NCBI RefSeq assembly: GCF_004363095.1
Contig: NZ_SNYO01000002.1
Location: 744,001-808,000 of the forward strand
Origin: Actinomycetospora succinea
Lineage (GTDB): Bacteria; Actinomycetota; Actinomycetes; Mycobacteriales; Pseudonocardiaceae
Length of the DNA stretch: 64,000 bases
Direction of reading: 5' to 3'
Of the stretch, positions 41,272 to 49,937 are shown in pieces. Below the pieces are notes generated by a model that saw only the letters and a program-made list of their open reading frames with translations, searched no databases and was not told the origin of the DNA. The position numbers were made by a program, and so were the translations under genes. Position 1 is the first letter of the stretch, and each line of letters opens with the position of its first letter.

Positions 41272-42561
41272 TCACGCCGCGCGCGGCTCCCCGCTCGTGG
41301 TGTCGTCGTCCGGTACGGCGACGTCGAGGGGGTGGGCGATCTCGTCGGGACCCAGGCGCCCCAGCACCAGCGCCAGCACTCCGAACACGAGCGGCGCGAG
41401 GCCTGCGGCGAGGAACACCGGCGTCAGCCCGACGACCTCGCTGACCGGCCCCGCGAGCGTCATCGACACGGGCATGAAGGCGAGCGAGACGAAGAAGTCG
41501 AGGCTCGTCACGCGCCCGAGCAGGGCCGGCGGGACGCGGCGCTGCAGCAGCGTCCCCCAGATGACCTGCGGGGCGCTGAACAGACCGCCGACGACGAACC
41601 CGGCGACGATCATCGGCCAGAGCGTGTCGACGAGGCCGAACACGACCATCGGGACGCAGCCCGCCGTCCACATGGCGATCATGACCGTGAGGTACCGCCG
41701 CGGGAGGCGCAGCGAGGCGACGAGGATCGACGCGATCGCCCCGCCGGCCCCGTGCGCGAGGAGCACGAGGGAGTGCCCGCCCGGCCCGCCGCCCGCGTTC
41801 TCGATGATCGCGAACGGCACGAGCACCTCGAGCGGCCCGAGCACCAGCAGCACCATCGCCGACGCGAACACCAGCGTCACGAGCAGCCAGCGCGTCGCGA
41901 CCATGTAGCGGAAGCCCTCGACCAGGTCGCGCACGACGGCGCCCACGCCGCTGCTCCCCTCGTCGAGGTCGCGGCGCAGCGCCCGCCGGGGCAGCGCCAG
42001 CGCCGCGACGAGCCCCGCCACGCACGCGACGGCCGTGGCCGCGAGCGCCGCCGCCGGCGAGTACGCCGCGACCAGCGCGCCGGCGAGCGCCGGGCCCGCG
42101 CCCTGCAGGAGCACCGGGCGCACCACGCCCTCGAGGCCGTTGACGGCGAGCAGCTCGTCGTCGTCGACCATCGCCGGCACGAGCGCCGAGTACGCGGGGA
42201 AGAACAGACCCATCGACAGGCCGATCGCCGCGGCGACGACCACGAGCAGCGGGATCGACAGCGCGCCGGTGGCCGAGAGCGCGGCGACGAGGCCGATCGA
42301 CACCGCGAGCACCGACATGACGCCGACGAGGATCCGCTTCTGCGGGATCCGGTCGGCGAGCACGCCGCCGAGCAGCGCCGTGACGATCACGCCCAGCGCG
42401 AGCGCGCCCGAGACCAGCGAGAGCGCGCCCGGCCCGCCGCCGAGCTCGATCACCTGCCAGACGACCGACAGCGTCCAGAGCCCCTCGGCGAGCACCGACA
42501 GCGCGAGCGCCGCGGCCAGACGCCGGTAGGCGGACCGGCGCAGCGGGCGCAGGGCGCGCAT
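41272..42561 (-). CDS. MFS exporter (DHA3/EntS-like)
   Basis: A 429-residue permease of about 12 helices: AEGLWTLSVVWQVIELGGGP, GGVLADRIPQKRIL (the loop 2-3 motif) and LLQRRVPPALLGRVTSLDFF are typical of the DHA3 family that exports macrolides, tetracyclines or siderophores. The ATG at 42561 has GAGGAGG 9 bases upstream; a longer in-frame start at 42741 adds a non-hydrophobic lead and is unlikely. Its start codon overlaps the opposite-strand gene at 42560 by 2 bp. Confidence 0.88.
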   Translation of the reverse strand: MRALRPLRRSAYRRLAAALALSVLAEGLWTLSVVWQVIELGGGPGALSLVSGALALGVIVTALLGGVLADRIPQKRILVGVMSVLAVSIGLVAALSATGALSIPLLVVVAAAIGLSMGLFFPAYSALVPAMVDDDELLAVNGLEGVVRPVLLQGAGPALAGALVAAYSPAAALAATAVACVAGLVAALALPRRALRRDLDEGSSGVGAVVRDLVEGFRYMVATRWLLVTLVFASAMVLLVLGPLEVLVPFAIIENAGGGPGGHSLVLLAHGAGGAIASILVASLRLPRRYLTVMIAMWTAGCVPMVVFGLVDTLWPMIVAGFVVGGLFSAPQVIWGTLLQRRVPPALLGRVTSLDFFVSLAFMPVSMTLAGPVSEVVGLTPVFLAAGLAPLVFGVLALVLGRLGPDEIAHPLDVAVPDDDTTSGEPRAA

Positions 42562-42925
42562 GGGACTCGACCTCCTCGTCGGCGACGAGCGCGACGGTAG
42601 GTGCTCGACCGGGGTGGAGGTCCACCGGTTTCCGTTGCTCCGACGAGCCGACCCGGGTAGGCACTCACGGGTGCGCAGGCAACAGTGGGTCGCGGAGGTC
42701 GGACCGGAGAACGCAGCGTTCCTCGCGACGCGCAGTCGCACCGCGGTGCTCGCCTCCGAGTACCGGCCGCGCGACCTCGGCGACGGCCGCGTCGGCTACG
42801 ACGAGCGCTCCCTCGGCGCCGCGCGCGAGCTCTCCGAAGAGGAGGAGGGCGCGATCACCGACGACGGCGACGGCCTGCGCGTGTGGGTCGGCGACGACGC
42901 GTTCGAGCTCGAGGAAGAGGGCTAG
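42560..42925 (+). CDS. Hypothetical protein, 121 aa or shorter
   Basis: Not recognised. The second half (VGPENAAFLATRSRTAVLAS, GAARELSEEEEGAITDDGDG, ending AFELEEEG) has an acidic, protein-like composition. The first ~37 residues are Arg-rich and the ATG at 42560 overlaps the divergent MFS start by 2 bp; a GTG at 42671 is an alternative start that would leave room for a promoter. Function unknown. Confidence 0.5.
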   Translation: MGLDLLVGDERDGRCSTGVEVHRFPLLRRADPGRHSRVRRQQWVAEVGPENAAFLATRSRTAVLASEYRPRDLGDGRVGYDERSLGAARELSEEEEGAITDDGDGLRVWVGDDAFELEEEG

Positions 42926-43002
42926 GCACACGACTTTCGTCGGTCCGCCCGCCGACGTCCGGCGCTGACGACGGGGCCGCCCTGATCATTAGCGTCCGGG
43001 GC

Positions 43003-44007
43003 ATGAACGCGCCGAGCACGGTCGACGCCGCCGACGTCTCCACCCCGGGCCGGCGGATCGCCGAGCTCGACGTCCTCCGCGGCTTCGCGCTGTGCGGGAT
43101 CCTGGTCGTGAACATCCTGCAGCAGCTCGTCGGGCGCCCGTTCCCGCCGGCGATCGACCTGCTCTTCGTCGAGCGCTTCCTGTCGCTGTTCGCGCTGCTC
43201 TTCGGCGTCGGGTTCGGGCTCTTCCTCGACCGCGCCGCGACGCGGACCGCCCGCCCGCGGGTCGTGCTGGCCCGCCGGCTCGGCGTGCTGCTGCTGATCG
43301 GGATCGCGCACCAGTTCCTGCAGCCGGGCGAGGCGCTGGTCCCGTACGCGCTGGTCGGGCTGGTGCTCCTCCTGCCGATGAGCATCCTGGCGCCCCGGGC
43401 GTGCCTGGTCGTCGCGCTCGTCCTGCTCCTCGTCGCCCCGCAGGTCCAGCAGAGCTACGGGCTCACGGTGGCTCTGCTCGCGCTCGGCTTCGCGCTGGCG
43501 CGCCTCGGTCTGCCCTCCGCGCTCGGCCGCCACCCCGGGCGCACCGCCGTGGTGCTCGCCGTCGCCGGCACGCTCGACCTCGCGTGGGCGCTCGCGGTCA
43601 CCGCGGGCTGGACGCCGCCGCAGGTCAACGTCCTCGGCGGCGGGCTCGGCGGAGCGCAGAGCCTCCTGCCGCCGCTGGCCGCGCTGACGACGGCCGTCGC
43701 GTACGCCGCCGCGCTGCTGCTGCTCCTGCGCACCCCGGTCGGGGCGGTGATCGGGCGCGTGATCGCCCCGATGGGCCGGATGGCGCTCACCAACTACCTC
43801 ACCGCGACCGTCCTGTTCGTGACCCTCGGCCCGGCGCTCGGCATCGACTCCCTCGACGACGGCGCGGCGATCGCCGGGCTGACCGTCGGCATCCTGGTGG
43901 TCCAGGCTGTGTGGAGCAGCTGGTGGCTCCGACGGTTCCGCTACGGGCCCGTCGAGTGGCTCTGGCGCTGCCTGACGTGGTGGCAGCGCGCGCCGATCAT
44001 GAAGTGA
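43003..44007 (+). CDS. DUF418 family membrane protein
   Basis: A 334-residue polytopic protein of about 9-10 helices. The start RIAELDVLRGFALCGILVVN and the end PMGRMALTNYLTA ... FRYGPVEWLWRCLTWW are the DUF418/YeiB signatures. The family is related to membrane acyltransferases (OpgC/HGSNAT-like); substrates are unknown. It is 20 bp upstream of the histidine kinase, so it may be in the same transcript. Confidence 0.88.
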   Translation: MNAPSTVDAADVSTPGRRIAELDVLRGFALCGILVVNILQQLVGRPFPPAIDLLFVERFLSLFALLFGVGFGLFLDRAATRTARPRVVLARRLGVLLLIGIAHQFLQPGEALVPYALVGLVLLLPMSILAPRACLVVALVLLLVAPQVQQSYGLTVALLALGFALARLGLPSALGRHPGRTAVVLAVAGTLDLAWALAVTAGWTPPQVNVLGGGLGGAQSLLPPLAALTTAVAYAAALLLLLRTPVGAVIGRVIAPMGRMALTNYLTATVLFVTLGPALGIDSLDDGAAIAGLTVGILVVQAVWSSWWLRRFRYGPVEWLWRCLTWWQRAPIMK

Positions 44008-44027
44008 TCACGGCTACGGTGCCGGTC

Positions 44028-45170
44028 ATGACCCGCCGTCAGTGGGCCGTCGACCTCGGGGTCGCGCTGCTGACCGGCGTGTTCATGACCGGCATCGTGC
44101 TGTTCTTCCCCCGCCAGATCGGCACGCTGCTCGACCTCGGGACGCCGGCGCTGCTCGCGGTGGTCGTCCTGTCGACGGTCGTGCTGGTGTTCCGGCGGCG
44201 CGCTCCGGTGGCCGTGACGGTGGTCGTCGCGCTGCTCTCGGTGCTGTTCCCCGGGTCCTGGTTCGGCTACGTCGCGCTGTACTCCGCGGGCGCCTACGCG
44301 CGGCGCTGGACGCTGTGGCTGCTCGCGCCGCTGGTGGTCGCCGCGTCGTTCGTCGGCGACCGCGGGTGGGTGGACTTCCGGTTCAACGACCACGCGTTCC
44401 TGCTGTTCGTCGCCTCGCTCGTGACGCTGGCCGGGCTCTACGTCGGCACGCGCCGCGAGGCGATCGCCGGCGCCGTCGAGCGCGCCGACCGGGCCGAGCG
44501 CGAGCAGGAGCTGCTCGCCGAGCAGGCGCGCGCCGACGAGCGCGTCCGCCTCGCCGGCGAGATGCACGACGTCGTCACCCACCGGATCAACCTCATGGTG
44601 CTGCAGGCCGGCGCGCTCGGCGTGCGCAGCGACGACCCGGCCGTGCACGACGCCGCAGAGGACCTGCGCCGGGCGGGCGTCCAGGCGCTGGCCGAGATGC
44701 GCGACCTCGTCGGGGTGCTGCGCGCCGGCCGCACCCCCGGCTCGGACGCCGCGGACGTGCCCGCCGACGAGCTCGAGGGGCTCGACGGCTTGATCGGGGA
44801 GTCCCGGCGGGTCGGCGTCGACGCCGCCCTCGAGGTCACCGGCGACCCCGCGGGCCCCGCCCCCACCGTCCGGCGCACCCTGCACCGCGTGGTCCAGGAG
44901 GCCCTGACCAACGCCCGCAAGCACGCCCCGGGTGCCGCGGTCCGGGTCGGGGTCCGCCACGAGGACGGGCGCGTGTGCGCGACGATCACCAACGGGCCGG
45001 CGGACACCCCGGCGGTCCCCGACACCACCGGCGGCGGAGTGGGTCTCGACGGCCTGCGGCGCCGGGTGGGGCTGGTCGGCGGCACGTTCGCGGCGGGCCC
45101 CACCGACGACGGCGGCTTCCGGGTCGCCGTCGTCCTGCCCGCCGACGTGCCGACGGGAGAACCCGCGTGA
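44028..45170 (+). CDS. Two-component sensor histidine kinase (NarL/LiaS type)
   Basis: A 380-residue kinase with five or six N-terminal helices, no large extracytoplasmic sensor, a coiled-coil (about 145-170), a HisKA_3 box with His180 in GEMHDVVTHRINLM, and an HATPase with NARKHAPGA and GGGVGLDGLRRRVGLVGG. It likely senses a membrane signal. The stop overlaps the response regulator start by 4 bp (GTGA). ATG at 44028; a GTG at 44019 is an alternative. Confidence 0.92.
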   Translation: MTRRQWAVDLGVALLTGVFMTGIVLFFPRQIGTLLDLGTPALLAVVVLSTVVLVFRRRAPVAVTVVVALLSVLFPGSWFGYVALYSAGAYARRWTLWLLAPLVVAASFVGDRGWVDFRFNDHAFLLFVASLVTLAGLYVGTRREAIAGAVERADRAEREQELLAEQARADERVRLAGEMHDVVTHRINLMVLQAGALGVRSDDPAVHDAAEDLRRAGVQALAEMRDLVGVLRAGRTPGSDAADVPADELEGLDGLIGESRRVGVDAALEVTGDPAGPAPTVRRTLHRVVQEALTNARKHAPGAAVRVGVRHEDGRVCATITNGPADTPAVPDTTGGGVGLDGLRRRVGLVGGTFAAGPTDDGGFRVAVVLPADVPTGEPA

Positions 45171-45832
45171 TCACGGTGCTCGTCGTCGACGACGAACCCA
45201 TGGTGTGCACCCACCTGGGCACGATCCTCGCGACCGACGAGATCACCGTCGTCGGCGAGGCCCACGACGGCGCGGAGGCCGTGGAGCAGGTCGTGCGCCA
45301 CCGCCCCGACGTCGTGCTGCTCGACATCCGCATGCCGGGCGTCGACGGGCTCACCGCCCTCGGGCACATCGCCGCGCTCGAGGACCGGCCCGCCGTGGTC
45401 GTCCTGACGACCTTCGACGTCGACACCTACGTGCTGCGCGCCCTCGCGGCCGGCGCCCAGGGGTTCCTGCTCAAGTCGACGCCGCCCGCCGACCTGCGCC
45501 GTCTCGTGGCGGTCGCCGCCGCCGGGCAGACGGTGCTCTCCCCCGAGGCGGCCCGGCGGCTCGCGACGGCCTCGAGCCGCGAGGACCGCACGCGCGAGGC
45601 CGCCCGCGCCCGCATCCGCGATCTCCCCGCGCGCGAGACCGAGGTGCTCACCGCGCTCGGTGAGGGCCTGTCCAACGCCGCGATCGGGGCCCGGCTGCAC
45701 CTCTCGGAGGCGACGGTGAAGGGCTACGTGTCGCGGCTGATGGAGAAGCTCGACTGCGACAACCGCACGCAGGCGGGGCTGCTCGCGTTCGCCGCCGGGC
45801 TGGTCGGGCTGGGCGGCGCGCCCGGCGGCTGA
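45167..45832 (+). CDS. LuxR/NarL-type response regulator
   Basis: A 221-residue regulator. The receiver domain has the acidic pocket VVDDEP, phospho-acceptor Asp53 (VVLLDIRMPG), Thr in LTTFDVD and Lys in FLLKSTPP. The C-terminal LuxR helix-turn-helix is LPARETEVLTALGEGLSNAA, then LHLSEATVKGYVSRLMEKL. Partner of the kinase just upstream. GGGAGA precedes the GTG. Targets are unknown. Confidence 0.94.
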   Translation: MITVLVVDDEPMVCTHLGTILATDEITVVGEAHDGAEAVEQVVRHRPDVVLLDIRMPGVDGLTALGHIAALEDRPAVVVLTTFDVDTYVLRALAAGAQGFLLKSTPPADLRRLVAVAAAGQTVLSPEAARRLATASSREDRTREAARARIRDLPARETEVLTALGEGLSNAAIGARLHLSEATVKGYVSRLMEKLDCDNRTQAGLLAFAAGLVGLGGAPGG

Positions 45833-45835
45833 CCG

Positions 45836-46210
45836 TCAGGCGACGGGGCGCACCGGCCGGTGCCCGGCGGGCCGGGCGACGGGCCGGGCCGGGCGGGCGA
45901 CCACCGGGCCGCGGCGCGGTGCCGTGCGCGGGAGGCGCGGCGGCCCGGCCTGGCCGACGGCCGCGACCGGACGCCCCGACAGCACGGCGGCGAGGACGGC
46001 CACGATCTCGCCGAGCGAGTGGTAGCGGCGCTCCGGGAGACGCTCGATCAGCGTGCGCGACACGGTGTCGACCCCGTACATCTCGGCGGCGGTGAGCACC
46101 TGCCAGCGGTCGGCCGGGAAGACCAGGTCGCCGAGCACCGCGGCGAGTCGGTCGGGGAGGCCGGAGGCCCCGGGAGCGGGCGAGGCGGGGTGTCCGTGCT
46201 GAGCGGTCAT
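45836..46210 (-). CDS. DUF2795-like protein with Arg/Pro tail
   Basis: A 124-residue protein. Residues about 18-75 (RLAAVLGDLVFPADRWQVLT, GVDTVSRTLIERLPERRYHS, LGEIVAVLAAV) fit DUF2795; the rest is an Ala/Pro/Arg tail rich in PVARPA. GGAGGAA lies 4 bases before the ATG. It converges with the response regulator with a 3-bp gap and no terminator between. Second DUF2795 protein of the window (other at 3920). Function unknown. Confidence 0.65.
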   Translation of the reverse strand: MTAQHGHPASPAPGASGLPDRLAAVLGDLVFPADRWQVLTAAEMYGVDTVSRTLIERLPERRYHSLGEIVAVLAAVLSGRPVAAVGQAGPPRLPRTAPRRGPVVARPARPVARPAGHRPVRPVA

Positions 46211-46358
46211 CGGTTCCTCCGAGCAGGAGCGCCTGGTCGCGCAGACACACGAGTTCCCCGAATGCTCGTTCGTGAATCCGGGACGTCACCCCTGAGTGGA
46301 TGATCGTTCGGGTCCGTACGGGTTCTCGCGCTTGCTACCGCCCGGTAACCTGTGCCCC

Positions 46359-46850
46359 GTGAGCACTCCGAGCGTGCTGGGTACGTGGCGCCGCCTCTCC
46401 GGGTCCTGGCCGGGCCGCCTGCTGGTCAGCGCGGCCGTGTGGCTGCGGGCGCCGTACTTCCTCACCGCCGCGCCCATGATCCGGAGCCTCGAGCCGGGGC
46501 GGGCCGAGGTGTCGCTGCGCAACTGGTGGCTGGTGCACAACCACCTCGGCACCGTGCACGCCATCGCGTCCTGCAACCTCGCCGAGTACGCGATGGGCGT
46601 GCTCGCCGAGGCGACGACGCCGGCGACGCACCGCTGGATCCCGCGCGGCATGAGCGTGCAGTACCTCGCGAAGGCCGACACCGACCTCCTCGCCGTCGCG
46701 ACCTTCCCTCACCCGCCGGCGTTCTCCGCCGAGCGCGAGGACGCCGACGCCGACATCACGATCACCGACGCCCGCGGGCAGGAGGTCGTGCACGCGACGA
46801 TCACCCTGCGCATCGCGCCGCGCCCGGCGCGCCTGCCCGTCGCCGCCTGA
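46359..46850 (+). CDS. DUF4442 hotdog-fold thioesterase-like protein
   Basis: A 163-residue single hotdog protein. Residues 42-75 (RSLEPGRAEVSLRNWWLVHN ... HAIASCNLAEYAMG) are the DUF4442/PaaI-like core, where NHLGTVHAIA supplies the usual Asn/His and acidic residues. It probably hydrolyses an acyl-CoA. GTG start at 46359. A palindrome, CTACC-GCC-CGGTA, lies about 12 bp upstream (46335-46347) over the likely promoter and may be an operator. Confidence 0.85.
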   Translation: MSTPSVLGTWRRLSGSWPGRLLVSAAVWLRAPYFLTAAPMIRSLEPGRAEVSLRNWWLVHNHLGTVHAIASCNLAEYAMGVLAEATTPATHRWIPRGMSVQYLAKADTDLLAVATFPHPPAFSAEREDADADITITDARGQEVVHATITLRIAPRPARLPVAA

Positions 46851-46899
46851 CCGGAACGGACCCCTCGGCCCGCCGCGACGTGCCACGATCCGCGGCGAG

Positions 46900-48342
46900 A
46901 TGCCTCCCCCGACGACGACCTCCGACCAGGTCCACGCGTACCGCTTCGGGCTGCGCCGCCTGCAGTCGGCGCTGGTCCGGCGGCAGGGCGTGCCGGGGAG
47001 CGACCCGCTGCGCAGCCAGCAGCGCGCCACGGTCGCGGGGGTGCTGATCGCCGCGCTCGCGCTGGGCGTCGCGGCGGTGTGGGGCCTGCTCGACACGCCG
47101 GCCGACTGGCGCAGCGCCGGCATCGTCGTGGCCGAGGGGTCCGGCGCGCTCTACGTCGTCGTGCACGAGCCCGACCGCCTGGTGCCCGTGCCCAACCTCG
47201 CGTCGGCACGCCTCGCGCTCGCGGCGGCCGGCGGTCAGGGCGACCCGGAGCCCGTCGAGGTCGCCGACGAGGACATCGCCACGGCACCCCGCGAGCGCGG
47301 CGTCGGCATCGTCGACGCCCCGCCGCTGCCGCCCGCGGGCGCGCCGGTGCCGCCGGTGTGGTCGGTCTGCGACACCGGGAGCCCGCAGCCCGGGGCGGCT
47401 CGCCCGTGGGAGCAGCCGCGGGTCTGGACGACGGTGCTCGCCGGCGCAGCCCCGCCCGCCCGGCCCCTCGACCCCGGGCGCGGGCTGCTGCTGCGCGACC
47501 GGTTCGACGGCACCTGGCTCGTCCACGACGGCATCCGCTCGCGGCTGGACCTGCGCGACCCCGCCGTGGTCCTCGCCTTCGACCTCGCCGGCCAGACCCC
47601 GCGCCCGGTGAGCACGAGCCTGCTCAACACGCTGACCGAGGGCCCGCCGATCGTCGCTCCGCAGATCGCCGGGCGCGGCGAGGTGCCGCCGTCCGGGCTG
47701 CTCGCGGGCGAGCCCGTCGGCGGGGTCGTGCGCCTCGTCGGGCCCGGCACCCCGGACCGCTGGTACGTGGTGGCGCGCGAGGGCGTGCAGGAGGTCCCCG
47801 AGGTCGTCGCCCGGCTCGTGCGCCTCGACGACCCCGACCCGGCGCGCGCGGGCGCCCCCGTGCCGATCGTCTCGCCCGGCCAGCTGCGCGCGCTCGCCAC
47901 CGCCCGCGGGATCGCCGTCGCCGCCTACCCGGACCCGGTGCCCCGCGCCGTGCCGATGGACGAGGCGCCCACCACCTGCGCCGGCGCGCAGGGCGGCGGC
48001 CCGGTCCAGCTCACCGTCGGCACCGACCCGCCTTCCACCGCCACGCCGCCGACCACCCTCGCCCAGGCCGACGGCTCCGGCGACCGCGTCGACGCCGTCG
48101 CCCTGCCCGGCGGCGGGGTGACGGTCCGCGCGGTCCCGATCGGGCGCGACGACGCCCCGGGCAGCCCCACGGTGATCTCGGGCTCGGGCCTCGCGTCGGC
48201 GGTGCCCGACCCGGAGACCGCGGCGGCGCTCGGGCTGGGCGAGGCGTTCCCGCCCGCGCCCGGCGCGGTGGTCGGCCTGCTGCCGGCGGGTCCGGTGCTC
48301 TCGGTGCCCGCGGCGCTCAACCCGTTGCCGGGCGGCGGCTGA
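46900..48342 (+). CDS. eccB: Type VII secretion protein EccB, orphan
   Basis: A 480-residue EccB. The N-terminus DQVHAYRFGLRRLQSALVRR, one transmembrane helix (about 45-66) and the large external domain with Cys in WSVCDTG and TTCAGAQ and the PVPIVSPGQLRALATARG-type repeats are characteristic. EccB anchors the ESX membrane complex and may hydrolyse ATP outside. No eccC, eccD, eccE, mycP or Esx gene adjoins it in this window, which is unusual. It converges with a Ser/Thr kinase, 4 bp between stops. Confidence 0.9.
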   Translation: MPPPTTTSDQVHAYRFGLRRLQSALVRRQGVPGSDPLRSQQRATVAGVLIAALALGVAAVWGLLDTPADWRSAGIVVAEGSGALYVVVHEPDRLVPVPNLASARLALAAAGGQGDPEPVEVADEDIATAPRERGVGIVDAPPLPPAGAPVPPVWSVCDTGSPQPGAARPWEQPRVWTTVLAGAAPPARPLDPGRGLLLRDRFDGTWLVHDGIRSRLDLRDPAVVLAFDLAGQTPRPVSTSLLNTLTEGPPIVAPQIAGRGEVPPSGLLAGEPVGGVVRLVGPGTPDRWYVVAREGVQEVPEVVARLVRLDDPDPARAGAPVPIVSPGQLRALATARGIAVAAYPDPVPRAVPMDEAPTTCAGAQGGGPVQLTVGTDPPSTATPPTTLAQADGSGDRVDAVALPGGGVTVRAVPIGRDDAPGSPTVISGSGLASAVPDPETAAALGLGEAFPPAPGAVVGLLPAGPVLSVPAALNPLPGGG

Positions 48343-48346
48343 GCGG

Positions 48347-49744
48347 CTACTGCACGCCGTTCTGGCGCGCTCCCGGCGGCGCGACCGTCGTGGTCGTCGT
48401 GGTGTCGGGCTCCTCGACCGGCGGCGGCACGACCACGGGCGGGCGCACCGTCGTCGTGGTGGTCGTCGTGGTCGTGGTGGTGGTCGTCGTGCGGCGCGCG
48501 GTGGTGGTGCGCCGGGTGCGCGGGGCCGTGGCCGCCTCGGTCTCGTCGGTGGTGGTGACCTGCGGGGCGACCGGCAGCGGCGGCGGGGGCGGCGCGAGCG
48601 TCGCCGAGGGCACCGGCGGCAGGGGCTGCTCGTCGGAGAGCACCGCGTACGCCACCGCGGAGCCCGCGACCAGCAGCGTCGCGGCCGCCGCGGCCACGGC
48701 GGCGGCGAGCCGGCGGCGCCGGCGCCCCTCGGGGCGGGCCAGCGGCGAGGCGCCCGTCGGCAGCGGCTCGGCGACGGGCGGCGGCCCGACGGCCATCGGC
48801 CCGGAGCCGGCGACGATGCTGGTCGGCGCGGTCATGAGCACCGGCGACAGCACGGTCTCGGCGTCCATCCCGACCTCGCGGGAGACCCCGCGCAGCCCGG
48901 CGACGACCTCCTCGGCCGTCGGGCGGTCGACCGCGTCGTCGGCGGTCATGGCGGTGAGCAGGGCCTCGAGCCCGGGCGAGAGGCCGGTGGGCACCACGGG
49001 ACGCCGGTGCAGGCGGGCGACCGCCGCCTCGAGCGCGTTGCCCGGGTACTCGCGGCGCCCGGTGAGGCACTCGATGAGCACGAGGCCCAGCGCGTAGATG
49101 TCGACGGCGCCGTCGATCGGCTCGCCGCGGACCTGCTCGGGGCTGAGGTACGACGCGGTGCCGATGACCATGCCGGCGGCCGTGACCGGCGCGGCGTCGT
49201 GGACCGCGGCGATGCCGAAGTCCGACAGGTGGGCGCGGCCCTCGGCGTCGAGCAGCACGTTGCCGGGCTTGACGTCGCGGTGCACGACGCCCCGGCGGTG
49301 CACGTAGGCCAGCGCGTCGGCGAGCGCGGCGCCCAGCGCGACGACGTCGACGACCGGGAGGGGGCCCGCGCGCACGCGCTGCGCGAGCGTGTCGCCCTCG
49401 ATGAGCTGCATGACGAAGTAGGCGCGGCCGTCCTCGTCGCCGACGTCGTAGACGGTGACGAGCCCGGGGTGCGACAGGCCGGCGAGCGTGAGCACCTCGC
49501 GGCGGTGGCGGGCCTCCTGGCCCTCCTCGATGTCGCCGATCTTCTCGGCGGGGTCGGCGGGGTCGCCCGGCTCGACGTCGGTGGGGGTGACCGAGCCCGC
49601 CGCGTTGAACATCTTGATCGCCACGTCGCGGCCAAGCAGCTCGTCGCGCGCCCGGAAGACGTCGGCGGCGCCGCCGCGCCCGATGAGGTCGCCGACGGTG
49701 TAGCGACCGCCCACCATCGCGGGCGGACCGGTGTCGGTGCTCAC
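48347..49744 (-). CDS. Membrane Ser/Thr protein kinase with Thr-rich external tail
   Basis: A 465-residue Hanks-type kinase. All motifs are present: GRGGAADVF loop, VAIKMF Lys, VVHRDVKPGNVLL, DFGIAA, GTASYLSPEQ. An extra ~30-residue acidic insert (SVTPTDVEPGDPADPAEKIG) lies between the Lys strand and helix C. One transmembrane helix (about 347-368) leads to an external Pro/Thr-rich tail with a run of 14 Thr and a second of six, without PASTA repeats. GTG start with GGGAGGGG 6 bases upstream. Convergent with eccB. Confidence 0.92.
   Translation of the reverse strand: MSTDTGPPAMVGGRYTVGDLIGRGGAADVFRARDELLGRDVAIKMFNAAGSVTPTDVEPGDPADPAEKIGDIEEGQEARHRREVLTLAGLSHPGLVTVYDVGDEDGRAYFVMQLIEGDTLAQRVRAGPLPVVDVVALGAALADALAYVHRRGVVHRDVKPGNVLLDAEGRAHLSDFGIAAVHDAAPVTAAGMVIGTASYLSPEQVRGEPIDGAVDIYALGLVLIECLTGRREYPGNALEAAVARLHRRPVVPTGLSPGLEALLTAMTADDAVDRPTAEEVVAGLRGVSREVGMDAETVLSPVLMTAPTSIVAGSGPMAVGPPPVAEPLPTGASPLARPEGRRRRRLAAAVAAAAATLLVAGSAVAYAVLSDEQPLPPVPSATLAPPPPPLPVAPQVTTTDETEAATAPRTRRTTTARRTTTTTTTTTTTTTTVRPPVVVPPPVEEPDTTTTTTVAPPGARQNGVQ
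48449..48491. repeat. Trinucleotide repeat encoding poly-Thr
   Basis: About 14 consecutive GTC/GTG triplets on the plus strand encode the 14-Thr run of the kinase on the minus strand. A site prone to slippage and length variation. Confidence 0.7.
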
Positions 49745-49937
49745 TGTCCGCCCCCCTCCCGGTGTGCGGTCGCCCCGATCATCCCGTATGACAGGGTCCC
49801 TCGTCTGCGTGACGTCCCGGGCGGCGCGTCGCCCGAACGGCGGGTTGCCCGTGGCGCGCGACCGGTGGTCGGCGACGCCACACGTCCGGAGACACGGACG
49901 GCCCCTGCCCGGTGGTTCGACGCCGGGCGTGCCCGCG

